Positions 1-7,771 of a stretch of 39,280 bases of DNA are shown here, one piece after another. The translations under genes and the position numbers were made by a program. The DNA is taken from the IMG/VR virus record IMGVR_UViG_3300036046_000019, positions 1 through 39,280 of that record; one strand, given 5' to 3'. The number at the start of each line of letters is the position of its first letter. The stretch's first letter is position 1. This DNA is from a virus. The notes beneath the pieces are model-generated. The model saw nothing but the letters and a program-made list of their open reading frames with translations, searched no databases and had not been told where the DNA came from.

Positions 1-45
1 TTCGTAAACAGCAGGTCGTCGGTTCGACCCCGACCACCGGCTCCA
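1..45 (+). tRNA. tRNA-Thr (CGT), 3' part; probable phage attachment site
   Basis: This is the 3' part of a tRNA cut by the window edge. The anticodon loop TTCGTAA (1-7) has U33, anticodon CGT and A37. It is followed by the anticodon-stem strand ACAGC (8-12), the variable region AGGTC, and the T arm GTCGG-TTCGACC-CCGAC (18-34). The acceptor strand CACCGGC, discriminator T and encoded CCA end at 45. Anticodon CGT reads the Thr codon ACG. Tailed phages and integrative elements often insert at tRNA 3' ends, and phage-type genes start about 190 bases downstream, so this is probably one attachment site. The second copy is not in the window, so attachment is inferred. Confidence 0.88.
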
Positions 46-60
46 CAGAATACCGCATCA

Positions 61-93
61 GAACGCCGCTTCCCTTTTTGGGAAGCGGCGTTC
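61..93 (+). terminator. Perfect 14-bp hairpin after the tRNA
   Basis: The arms GAACGCCGCTTCCC (61-74) and GGGAAGCGGCGTTC (80-93) pair perfectly around a TTTTT loop. It lies 16 bases after the tRNA CCA end. There is no downstream T run, so termination is likely but may not be of the simple intrinsic kind. Confidence 0.6.
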
Positions 94-100
94 GTTGTTG

Positions 101-124
101 GATCGGTCTGTTGATCGGTCTGTT
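101..124 (+). repeat. Tandem 12-bp direct repeat near the attachment site
   Basis: Two abutting exact copies of GATCGGTCTGTT occupy 101-112 and 113-124, between the tRNA hairpin and the first gene. Their place beside the tRNA fits integrase or excisionase arm-type binding sites, but this is only inferred. The rest of the gap up to 235 holds a short dyad (GTGTG...CACAC near 160-175) and two copies of GGAGCTACCA, the second of which contains the ribosome site of the first gene. Confidence 0.45.
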
Positions 125-235
125 CAGGAGCAAATAGGTGATGCCGGGCGCGGCGTGTGGTAGAGACACACACCGCAGGCACCGGAGCTACCAAGCGCCA
201 TACCCGGCGCGCTATTCTACCAGGAGCTACCAGCT

Positions 236-736
236 ATGAAATGGACATCCGCTCTCAGCGCCTTTTGGCGCAGCATCCCCGGCCAGAATCTCCTTGGCCG
301 TCGTGTAAGCAACCTCACCTACGGCGCGGCAGTGCTCGGCTTCGTGTGGCTGGCGCTGCTGGCGTTCGGGTACCAGGCGCGGCAGCATGACGGCGTACTC
401 ATCCCTGGCGTGCTGAGTGTCGAAGTCTCAACCGACTGGCGCGGCTATGCGCTAGCGGCTGTGCTGTTCGTGCTCCTCCTGTTGTTCAATCACGCCATCA
501 CGCGGTCGCTCGAGGCGCGCGGCTACTACGCCGTAGAACATCAAGATCGGTCGGATGATTATCTCGATCGGCCTGCTATCGAGCGGGATATGGAGCGCCT
601 CTGGTTTGAGCGCGCTTGGGATAAGCGGTATCAGCCGGCCACTGGTGAGACGATCGATCTGGACAGCATTCCCGAGTGCGAGCCGGTGCGGCTGCCGTGG
701 GCAGTGCGCGGGGATGTGGCTGAGGTGAGGGAGTGA
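236..736 (+). CDS. Two-helix membrane protein, first gene of accessory cassette
   Basis: A 166-residue protein of unknown function. Two hydrophobic helices are visible (about residues 38-55 and 78-95), with a charged C-terminal tail rich in Asp, Glu and Arg that should lie in the cytoplasm. The ATG is preceded by AGGAG at a usable distance. The stop overlaps the next start (GTGA), so the two are translationally coupled. The gene opens a run of six plus-strand genes that includes a membrane ATPase and a membrane HNH nuclease, so a role in a membrane complex with them is plausible. I recognise no family. Confidence 0.75.
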   Translation: MKWTSALSAFWRSIPGQNLLGRRVSNLTYGAAVLGFVWLALLAFGYQARQHDGVLIPGVLSVEVSTDWRGYALAAVLFVLLLLFNHAITRSLEARGYYAVEHQDRSDDYLDRPAIERDMERLWFERAWDKRYQPATGETIDLDSIPECEPVRLPWAVRGDVAEVRE

Positions 737-930
737 AGCGCTCCAGTTCGCCGCCGGCCGTGCTGCTGCTCGCGTTGCTCGCACTCGCGTTCGGCGGCTA
801 TCTGCTGGTGTTATGGCGACGCGCGCCAGAGGCAAACGGCATTATGCGACCGATCGGCGTGTTGTTCGTGGGCCAGTTCTTCAAGGGGCTGGTGGACTTT
901 GTAATTGAGGAAGTGGCGGTGGCGAGATGA
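733..930 (+). CDS. Small membrane protein (65 aa)
   Basis: It starts with GTG inside the stop of the previous gene (4-base overlap) and ends in an ATGA overlap with the next, so it is part of a tightly coupled series. The product has one clear hydrophobic helix near the N-terminus (about residues 8-27) and a second weaker one (about 38-60). Function unknown. The coupling on both sides is the main reason to believe it is real. Confidence 0.65.
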   Translation: MKRSSSPPAVLLLALLALAFGGYLLVLWRRAPEANGIMRPIGVLFVGQFFKGLVDFVIEEVAVAR

Positions 931-1286
931 CAGACGATCAGGCGTTGCGTCTTAAGTGGTTTAAGCCAGCAGAGTATGCCGCGTGGCTTCGTGGCTTGCG
1001 TACGTTTCTCGCTGAGAAGCCAAGCATCTTTGAATGCGACTGCGAACCAAGCTACGAACCAGACACGAACGCCTGGAACCACGCCGACAAATGCGCCACT
1101 TGGCAAGAAGACCACGCCGATATTGTACTGAGAGAAGCCGCCGATCTGATTGAGCGGCTTGCTGCCGAGGCAACCGATCTGCGAATACTTTTGAAAACCA
1201 TTCGCCTGGGCGTGGATGAGGGGAGCTTAAGCAGCGTCGATATTCGTGTGCTGATCCCGCGCTCGCTTTTTAAGGATGCGCCATGA
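927..1286 (+). CDS. Small soluble acidic protein (119 aa)
   Basis: It begins in an ATGA overlap and ends in another one with the ATPase gene. The product is soluble, with a Cys/His-containing stretch (CDCE, then HADKC, about residues 37-55) that could bind a metal, followed by a helix rich in Ala, Leu and Glu that could form a coiled coil. I do not recognise the family. Its position between membrane genes and the ATPase suggests a cytoplasmic adaptor, which is inference. Confidence 0.65.
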   Translation: MTDDQALRLKWFKPAEYAAWLRGLRTFLAEKPSIFECDCEPSYEPDTNAWNHADKCATWQEDHADIVLREAADLIERLAAEATDLRILLKTIRLGVDEGSLSSVDIRVLIPRSLFKDAP

Positions 1287-2737
1287 GCAACCAAACCCTG
1301 AACGTCAACCGCACGGGCGGCGTGGTCGACGCACTGGACAATTTCCCTGGCGCTGGATTGATGGATTATCACGACGGTGCGCGGGAGTTCAAGCCGAGCT
1401 GGGAGCGCCCGGATTGGCGGGTAGAGCTGGTGCGCGCGTTCGTGCTCCTCGCGTCGCTGGCCGTAGCCTGGCTGTTTTTCGGCCTGTGGAAGACGAGCTA
1501 CTGTTGGGGCGGTCGCAACTACGGCGCGTGTGAGACGCTGCTGTGGTGGGAGCCAGCCGGGGCACTTGTGGCAGTGCTTTTGGTGGTGGGAGTGCCAACC
1601 AGCCGCGTGCTGCTGTGGGCGGCTGCTGAGTGGCGGCTGGCGCAAGCCAGAGCCGCCAGAGTGGCAACGACGTTTAACCGCTTCGGCGACCCACAGCGGA
1701 TTGATGTGCTGCTGCCACTCATCGAAGAGGCGCGGCGCTACAACCTGGCCACCGAGCTGAAGCGTGCCACCGCACCTTACGAGTGGGCACACAGCATCAA
1801 TACATACTCGCCGAGCAATCAGCCGGCTGCGGCGCTTCCGGCACCGGAAACTGCGCCGCTCACCCCAATGCCGCCGGATGCGTGGCTGCCGCTCATTGAT
1901 GAGCAACCGCACTTGCTCCTGGCTGCCGAGACAGGCGGCGGCAAGAGCACGCTGGCCAAGGCCGTGCTGGCCCCGCGCATCGCCGCCGGTGAGCATGCCT
2001 ACATCATCGATCCGCACTCCGACTCGTGGTTCGAGCTGCCGATTATGGGCGGCGGTGAGAACTGGGCAGAAGTTAGAGAGGCGCTTCGGCATGTCGCTGC
2101 TGAGTATGGCCGGCGTATCGACGCACGGGAAGCACACAGGCGCGAGACCGGGGAAGCATTACCAGTGGAGCATTGGACGCGGCTCACGGTGCTCTTGGAC
2201 GAAGCAAACATCACGAAGCTGCGGCTGCACACGGGGCCCCGTGGTCGGCTCACCCCGTGGGAGGAGTTTGCCCAGGTGCTCGGCAGTGGCGCGCGCAAGG
2301 TGCGGATCTCGATCATCCTGCTGTGCCAGTCGGCGAACGTGGATGACCTTGGCCTCTCAGGGCCAATGCGTGAGAACTTCATGCGGATCGCGCTCGATAG
2401 CACCGCCGCACGCAAGCTGGTGCAAGCCGATGAACCCAATGCAGAGCGCAAGGCGCAGTTGCTTGCGGCGCTTGATGGCATGCACTTTCCAGCGGTGGCC
2501 GAGCATCGTGGCCGGGTGCTGCTGCTTGATCGTACAGGCATCCAGCGCGTAGCGACACCAGCGAACGCGCTGCGCGCTGCCTGGCAGCCGCCGATCGTGC
2601 TGCCAGTGGATGACGATGCGGAGCAGCGGCTACGGCAGTTCATCAGCGATCTGAAGGCGAGCGGCGTCACGCGAGAGCGTGCGCGCTCAGAGTTCGGTCT
2701 GAGTTTTGACAATAACCTGTGGGGAGCGGTGGAGTAG
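1283..2737 (+). CDS. Membrane-anchored FtsK/HerA-type ATPase
   Basis: A 484-residue P-loop ATPase of the FtsK/SpoIIIE-HerA-VirD4 class, which moves DNA (or protein-DNA complexes) with ATP. Two membrane helices lie at about 49-68 and 88-110. The Walker A motif AETGGGKST is at 215-223 and Walker B LTVLLDEA at 301-308. A conserved CQS-type stretch follows near 348, as in translocases of this class. The C-terminus (about 440-484) resembles a small helical, winged-helix-like DNA-binding end. The N-terminal anchor and single motor domain recall TraSA/TraB proteins of actinomycete integrative elements rather than chromosomal FtsK, which is longer with four helices. It is coupled to the upstream gene by ATGA. 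What it moves is unknown. Confidence 0.85.
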   Translation: MSNQTLNVNRTGGVVDALDNFPGAGLMDYHDGAREFKPSWERPDWRVELVRAFVLLASLAVAWLFFGLWKTSYCWGGRNYGACETLLWWEPAGALVAVLLVVGVPTSRVLLWAAAEWRLAQARAARVATTFNRFGDPQRIDVLLPLIEEARRYNLATELKRATAPYEWAHSINTYSPSNQPAAALPAPETAPLTPMPPDAWLPLIDEQPHLLLAAETGGGKSTLAKAVLAPRIAAGEHAYIIDPHSDSWFELPIMGGGENWAEVREALRHVAAEYGRRIDAREAHRRETGEALPVEHWTRLTVLLDEANITKLRLHTGPRGRLTPWEEFAQVLGSGARKVRISIILLCQSANVDDLGLSGPMRENFMRIALDSTAARKLVQADEPNAERKAQLLAALDGMHFPAVAEHRGRVLLLDRTGIQRVATPANALRAAWQPPIVLPVDDDAEQRLRQFISDLKASGVTRERARSEFGLSFDNNLWGAVE

Positions 2738-2825
2738 GCGTCGTTCTCAGACAGACCAGCAGACGAAGCGGCCACCGACAGGCAACCTACACCATACCGA
2801 CAGGATTTCAGGTTTGGCACTTGCA

Positions 2826-2842
2826 TGCGGCGCATTGCCGCA
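2826..2842 (+). other. Small hairpin before the HNH gene
   Basis: TGCGGC and GCCGCA pair around a GCATT loop in the 125-base gap between the ATPase and HNH genes. It is too weak to be a clear terminator and may only shape the leader of the next gene. I see no good promoter in this gap. Confidence 0.3.
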
Positions 2843-2862
2843 TCAGAACAGGATAGAAGCCG

Positions 2863-3372
2863 ATGAACACAATCATTATTTGGGCGCTGCTCCTCGTTTC
2901 GGTAGTGGTACAGAGCGTGTTCTTTCTGGTGCCATCACGCTGGTCTCGTATCGGAATTTACTGCTGTGCCAGCATTGGCGGGATTATGTGCCTCCTACTC
3001 ATTGCTACCACTGATGATGTTGTGCAGTTTGTGATTGCGCTCGGCTCGGTGTTATGCCTCTGGTGGTTCGGCAGTCCCCTGTACCGCTCGATGCCGAGTT
3101 TCCTTCCCGCATTGCCATCACCCGGCTTTAATCGCCGTGTGGCTCTCCAAAAGAACGGTGGGCGGCATACTGAGACCGAGTGGAATGCATTGAAGCGCAT
3201 ACAGCACGGCCGATGCCTATCTTGTGGACAAAGGCGCCCACTTACGAAAGATCATATTGTGCCGGTCTACCATGGTGGCAGCGACGATATTAGCAACATT
3301 CAGGGCTTGTGCCAGCCATGCAATTCGGCCAAGGGCACACGCACTATTGATTACCGAAAGGCGCGCTCGTGA
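2863..3372 (+). CDS. Membrane-anchored HNH endonuclease
   Basis: A 169-residue protein with about three hydrophobic helices (residues 3-22, 30-48, 52-70) followed by a complete HNH nuclease domain (about 100-165). Visible motif elements are CxxC (C118, C121), the DH pair (D130-H131), H137, N145, and the second knuckle CxxCN (C150, C153, N154). HNH enzymes cut DNA with one metal ion held in a beta-beta-alpha fold, here stabilised by a four-Cys zinc site. Most phage HNH proteins are soluble and sit beside terminase; this one is tied to the membrane and coupled (GTGA) to another membrane protein. It could cut DNA entering through the membrane or act with the ATPase upstream. The catalytic residues appear intact. 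Confidence 0.85.
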   Translation: MNTIIIWALLLVSVVVQSVFFLVPSRWSRIGIYCCASIGGIMCLLLIATTDDVVQFVIALGSVLCLWWFGSPLYRSMPSFLPALPSPGFNRRVALQKNGGRHTETEWNALKRIQHGRCLSCGQRRPLTKDHIVPVYHGGSDDISNIQGLCQPCNSAKGTRTIDYRKARS

Positions 3373-3965
3373 CAACGCTTACACTGCCGCAGCAGGGCAC
3401 CGGCCGCTTGGCCGCATTGTACTGGCGGCTTATTGCTCTGCCCTGGCATGCTATCAAGGTCTACCCACCAGTATTGCTCATCGCCAGTTCAGCAGCTTAT
3501 GCATCGGCCCAATTTGCGGCACAGCACGCGATCTTCCCGTTCCCCTTCAACGTCATGCAGGCCGTGGCATTTGAGTGGGTGTATCTCGGGGCGCTGGCCC
3601 TAGCCGGCCAGCGACGCGGCTTATGGTTCTACACCACTGTGGGTTTTGGTGCCTTCACCAGCGCCCTATACATGTTCCTGCATGCCGCAACACAGAACGG
3701 TTGGCTACGGCAGTTCGACGGCGATCCGCTCGCACAGTTTCTGTTCGCGCTCGCGCACGCACTACCACTCACGCTTGTGGGTGTGTCCTATATGCTTCTC
3801 ATTCATGTGCATCTTCAGGATGCACAGACGAGGGCCGATCACGATGCCAAAGTTCTGGCTGAGCGCCGGCAGTGTCCCTACTGCGGCGAGTGGCGCAAGA
3901 ACCAGGAGAGTGTCTACAGCCACTACCGGACGTGCCTGAAACATCCGAGCAAGGTGCAGCCCTAG
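3369..3965 (+). CDS. Four-helix membrane protein with C-terminal zinc knuckle
   Basis: It starts with GTG overlapping the HNH stop. The 198-residue product has about four hydrophobic segments (residues 33-50, 62-80, 86-107, 122-146). A short cytoplasmic tail follows with CxxC...HxxxC (C169, C172, H185, C189), a small C2HC zinc-finger-like knuckle. Such a tail could bind nucleic acid or a partner at the membrane. It is the last gene of the cassette and is followed by a hairpin facing the convergent late operon. I do not recognise the family. Confidence 0.72.
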   Translation: MTTLTLPQQGTGRLAALYWRLIALPWHAIKVYPPVLLIASSAAYASAQFAAQHAIFPFPFNVMQAVAFEWVYLGALALAGQRRGLWFYTTVGFGAFTSALYMFLHAATQNGWLRQFDGDPLAQFLFALAHALPLTLVGVSYMLLIHVHLQDAQTRADHDAKVLAERRQCPYCGEWRKNQESVYSHYRTCLKHPSKVQP

Positions 3966-4020
3966 CTCACCCGTGCTATACTCGCACTCCGGCATGCTTC
4001 AGCCGGACTGATGCAGGCAC

Positions 4021-4046
4021 ACGGCCCCGCGCTAAGGCGGGGCTGT
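4021..4046. terminator. Hairpin between convergent operons
   Basis: ACGGCCCCGC (4021-4030) pairs with GCGGGGCTGT (4037-4046) around a 6-base loop, one G-U pair included. It sits between the ends of the plus-strand accessory cassette and the minus-strand late operon, so it can end transcripts from both sides. A smaller dyad CCGGC...GCCGG lies just upstream (about 3990-4006). Neither has a long T run. Confidence 0.6.
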
Positions 4047-4053
4047 GGTGTGT

Positions 4054-4446
4054 CTAGGGGTTGATGACCGGCAGCCACACCCGCCACGTCGGCGGCTCAG
4101 GTGTGCGCTCGTACACCACGCGATGCACGCCTTGTGTCAGCACAATCCGCTCGGGTGGCACAGCGAACCGCAGGAGCAGCATGGGTGTCATGTCCGGTTC
4201 CCAGGCGACGCCTGGCGGCTTTGCGACCCCGCACTGATAGCGCTGTGGCTCAGGCGCGCAGTACAGGCCAAGTGTTTGATAGTCGATTGCTGCCTGCGGC
4301 TCGGTGGTGACGATAAACTCCTCGTCTGCCGTTGCGCCAATGGCGGCATAGTAGCCGGGGAGATCGCCGACCTGGTACACGGTGATGATGCGCTCGGGCG
4401 GAGTGAGTTGCGCCACGAGCGCAAGTACAATGACGAGTAACTGCAT
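4054..4446 (-). CDS. Small secreted or membrane-tethered protein, end of late operon
   Basis: A 130-residue product with a short hydrophobic N-terminus (about residues 2-14) that looks like a signal sequence. It is followed by a beta-rich, Pro-rich domain with two Cys. A strong AGGAGG lies four bases before ATG. It is the last gene of the late operon, after the tail tip genes. It could be a tail tip accessory or a protein made at the end of infection; I recognise no family. Confidence 0.6.
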   Translation of the reverse strand: MQLLVIVLALVAQLTPPERIITVYQVGDLPGYYAAIGATADEEFIVTTEPQAAIDYQTLGLYCAPEPQRYQCGVAKPPGVAWEPDMTPMLLLRFAVPPERIVLTQGVHRVVYERTPEPPTWRVWLPVINP

Positions 4447-4454
4447 AGCGCCTC

Positions 4455-6296
4455 CTAGGCGTCGGATGTTGGTAATCCGTTGTTGGTGTAGCGGATGAAG
4501 TCCGCCTGTCGTTGGCCAATTGTTTCAGTCGGCGTAAATGCAAGCGCCGAGCGTGCGAGTGCCACTTCGAGGGTGGCCGGCGGGTTTTCGAGCTCGATCA
4601 CCACTTCATCCGGCGTCGCCGGATCAAATACCCGCCGCGCCACCCGCACCGTGCCAAGCTGATCGATGGTATCGGCGTTGCCCAGCACGAGGTTGCGGAT
4701 CAGAAGCGTGTCGCCCGACTCGATCATACGCAGCGGCACGGGCGCACCTGCGGGCGTGGTCAGTCGGCGGATAGCAATCGCCAATTGTGGCGGCGGATCG
4801 TCGGTATCCGCGAGCGCCAGATCACGCAAGCCCTCAGCTTCAGCGGCGTTTGTCGTGGTGGTGTTGAGTGCAGCTTGCCGTGTCAGTCCCCAGCGCGCTA
4901 CGCTTTGGCCTGCCGTTGCTGCCGCCGTTCGCACGGGCCGGCCACTGGCGTCCTCATAGGTGGCCGTAAGGTGATTTCGCAGGCTCTCAATCGAGCGGCC
5001 AATCGTAATGTCGGACACATCCACCGCATACGTCTGCGTCCAAGCTGCTTGATCGCGTGGGCGCAAGTACAACAATTGATTGCGTGACACACCACAGGCC
5101 AGTTGTTCACCGGTGGCGAGCGTTTCGAGGACGCTGGCCGGACTGGCATCGCCGTACGCCACATCGCGCCGATCGAGCGTGCTCTGTTGGATAAGTGTGG
5201 TCGCACTGCGAAGTTGTCCAGGATTGAGCGTGCTCACAATGCTGGCGAGGTGCGCCGCAATATCGGAGGCCAGCACACGCTGGGCGCGTACACTGTTGCC
5301 GGCGCTCTTGGCAGCCACGAGTGCCGTGATGCCAATCGTGGCACCGGCAACGCTCGTTACCGTCACACGCTCGGGGTTGGTGCCACCGAGGTAGAGTGAT
5401 TGACCGACGACGATATTGGTGGCGCTCACAACTGTGATGCTTGTGGCTCCGAGGATTGCGCCGGCGCTGAGCGTGGTATCAACAGCGAGCGGATTCGTGG
5501 TAATTCGAAGATTGGTGATTCGCATCGCCACATCGCCGGTTTGCCCAGCAAAAGTCGCCGCTGCGTTGTTGCTGGACAGCCCGTACGTGAGCGCATTGAC
5601 TAACGTTGTCAGGGGGGCGCAAATCGATCCGGTAAATGCCGCCCCGGGGGCAGCAGTGACCGTGCCTATCCACAAATTGGCGCTCACTGTCCAGGCGGTG
5701 TTGATAGGACTGGGGGCCGTCCAGCTTTGACAGTTCGCAATCCAGCCTGCGGTACTGCCGCCGTAGTAATAGTCAAAGGCAATGTTCTGAATGAGGCGCG
5801 ATCCGAGACTTGGCGCTGCGTAGGCTGCATAGCCAACAATCGGTGTGTTGCCCTGGACGCTGTTGTTTTCCGGCTCTACATTGAGCCGGTTATTGGTGTC
5901 GAATCGAAAGCGCCCGGGGTATGATGTGGCGATTTGTTGCGCGGTCGGCTGAAACCATCCCGCCACACTCGTATCGCTCCACAGCGCTGTGTCTCTGGCA
6001 TCCGTCAGTGCTCGCCATGGCCCATACGTGGTCAGCGTGAGCACGCCCTGGCTCGATGCTTGTGGATCCTCCACACGCCCACAATAGACGAGTTCGCCTG
6101 TGTCATAGACCTCCACCCACGGTGTGCCCGGCCGCTCAAGCAGCGCAAGTTGCCGACCGAGGCTCGGCAGCTGGAGCGAAATGGCTAAATCGCCATCGCC
6201 GTGTGCCGCATGCGCGATTGGTGCGCTTTCGACGTAGGGTGTAAGATCCAGGATCTGCACGCCGCCGGGTTGCTCAACCAGATGGATACTGATCAT
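4455..6296 (-). CDS. Minor tail protein, tail hub-like
   Basis: A 613-residue structural protein just downstream of the tape measure and distal tail genes, where siphophages keep tail hub (Tal/gp27-like) proteins. The first 90 residues have the beta-rich pattern of hub proteins: a position vector region, then WVEVYDTGELVYCGRVED, a stretch common in phage proteins that describe a local frame at the tail tip. The middle (about 130-290) looks like an inserted carbohydrate-binding or jelly-roll type domain. The C-terminal half returns to hub-like sequence. ATGA overlap with the upstream gene. No peptidase or lysozyme motif is visible, so I call it structural. Confidence 0.65.
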   Translation of the reverse strand: MISIHLVEQPGGVQILDLTPYVESAPIAHAAHGDGDLAISLQLPSLGRQLALLERPGTPWVEVYDTGELVYCGRVEDPQASSQGVLTLTTYGPWRALTDARDTALWSDTSVAGWFQPTAQQIATSYPGRFRFDTNNRLNVEPENNSVQGNTPIVGYAAYAAPSLGSRLIQNIAFDYYYGGSTAGWIANCQSWTAPSPINTAWTVSANLWIGTVTAAPGAAFTGSICAPLTTLVNALTYGLSSNNAAATFAGQTGDVAMRITNLRITTNPLAVDTTLSAGAILGATSITVVSATNIVVGQSLYLGGTNPERVTVTSVAGATIGITALVAAKSAGNSVRAQRVLASDIAAHLASIVSTLNPGQLRSATTLIQQSTLDRRDVAYGDASPASVLETLATGEQLACGVSRNQLLYLRPRDQAAWTQTYAVDVSDITIGRSIESLRNHLTATYEDASGRPVRTAAATAGQSVARWGLTRQAALNTTTTNAAEAEGLRDLALADTDDPPPQLAIAIRRLTTPAGAPVPLRMIESGDTLLIRNLVLGNADTIDQLGTVRVARRVFDPATPDEVVIELENPPATLEVALARSALAFTPTETIGQRQADFIRYTNNGLPTSDA

Positions 6297-7768
6297 TGCG
6301 GCACTCTTTGGGCGCGCCGCCTGCTGGCACGCAATGTGACGGCGATCGGATTGACGCTGATATTGGTCAGCCGCCAGTATTGGCGATAGGTGGCAAGCAA
6401 GAGCCCACTCATGGCAGCGCTGGTTGGATTCGGCTGCGTTGTGCCGACAGTGAAAAATGCATCTCCGCCGTAGCGCACCACCGGACGTGTGAGTGCGCCC
6501 GTGTCCGCAGTGTCACCACCAACGAACGGATCGACTCCGAATGTACTCAGATCCGTTTCATACGCGCGTATGCCCAGCGTTGCCGTACTCGGTAGCTCTG
6601 GTGCCGTCACATACAATGCGCGCGCCAGTGGATCGGCCATGTCGATAACAGCAATTTGCGAAATGTCCAGCACGGGGCCGTCCACCTGGGTTGTTTGTAC
6701 AATGAGCGCAATGCCGTTTTGCAAGTCAACCACGGGCACAATGCCCACCGCAACGATCTGTGGATAGATGCTGCCAACAACGCGGAGTGGCGTGAGCCGT
6801 GTACGAACAAGCGTGGTACTTGTGGTGCCGCCAGTAGGGAGACCGCCTATTCCGAGCGAAAAGACGTTTGCTGATGGCCGACACACAACCACAAACAGTG
6901 GGCGCCGCATCGTGCGAATACCTGCCAGCGGATGACCACCAAGCGAACACGGATCGATGTTGATCTCTTCGACTTCGTAATTCCCCGCTGTCGGAGCAAA
7001 GCGCAGTATCGTGCCAGGTTGATTTGCCGGTACCCCATCGGTGTGAGCGCTCCAATCGCCTGTGAGCTGAAACCCTGACACCGATGCGTTGCCGGGTGCT
7101 ACTTGCAGCGCAATGTTTCCTGATTGTGCCCACAGCATGGCGGTATTGAGCCCGGGCCATGATGAAAACGGGTTGAGTGCCGTTGTCCATGACCAGCGCA
7201 CAAACGCCGGGCTTTCGGTTTGGTCTGCACCAGTGAATGTCACTGTTTGGATCGTAGGTTGATTTGCCGCGCTCGTGGTCTGTGTTTCCTCGACAACGCG
7301 CCATTCCGCACGCCGCGTAATTGTGAATGTGAGGGGAACGGCCCATCCACCAATCTGCTGCGGTGTGGGCATGAGGAGCAGCGGTTCAGCTGCGACATGC
7401 ACAATAAGTGCGTCATAGCGCTGTGCGCTCCCCTGTGCCTGCGCGTAGAGACGCAGCGGTGCGACGCTGCCAAGCGGCAAATTGCCATTGCGTGTCAGCG
7501 CTGCACGCTCAATAAGTTGCAGCAGGCGATCCGCCCAAAAAAGCGCTTCATGCGGAGTTGCCCCGCGCGCGAGCACAAGCAATGACTCGGTGGCCGTTTG
7601 ATATGGCCCAAGGCCGCCAAGTCCTTCCGATGCACGCCGTGGCGGCAAAATCGGCACGTATCCCTGTTCTTGTAGCGCATACGGGCTGTTTGATGCCGTA
7701 AACTCTGCGAGCAGCCCGCCGCTTGCAAGCGCATTGCTTTGATCGCCGAGTGCAAGATACTCCCACAT
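6293..7768 (-). CDS. Distal tail-like structural protein
   Basis: 491 residues, directly after the tape measure gene (4-base gap; GGGGAGG ribosome site) and coupled to the hub-like gene by ATGA. The N-terminal 170 residues fit a distal tail (Dit)-type core of mixed beta strands. The rest is beta-rich with a TGDWS...FAPTAGNYEV region resembling phage tail beta-sandwich domains. The order tape measure, Dit, hub is standard in siphophages, and the call rests mainly on that order. It is longer than a minimal Dit (about 250 residues), so the extra C-terminal domains may be decoration or receptor-binding modules. Confidence 0.58.
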   Translation of the reverse strand: MWEYLALGDQSNALASGGLLAEFTASNSPYALQEQGYVPILPPRRASEGLGGLGPYQTATESLLVLARGATPHEALFWADRLLQLIERAALTRNGNLPLGSVAPLRLYAQAQGSAQRYDALIVHVAAEPLLLMPTPQQIGGWAVPLTFTITRRAEWRVVEETQTTSAANQPTIQTVTFTGADQTESPAFVRWSWTTALNPFSSWPGLNTAMLWAQSGNIALQVAPGNASVSGFQLTGDWSAHTDGVPANQPGTILRFAPTAGNYEVEEINIDPCSLGGHPLAGIRTMRRPLFVVVCRPSANVFSLGIGGLPTGGTTSTTLVRTRLTPLRVVGSIYPQIVAVGIVPVVDLQNGIALIVQTTQVDGPVLDISQIAVIDMADPLARALYVTAPELPSTATLGIRAYETDLSTFGVDPFVGGDTADTGALTRPVVRYGGDAFFTVGTTQPNPTSAAMSGLLLATYRQYWRLTNISVNPIAVTLRASRRRAQRVPQ

Positions 7769-7771
7769 GGC

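Noticed and set aside
1052-2137. Minus-strand open frame of 361 codons opposite the ATPase gene
   Set aside because: The opposite strand has a clear Walker ATPase; this frame is rich in Arg, Cys and His, as GC-rich shadows are.
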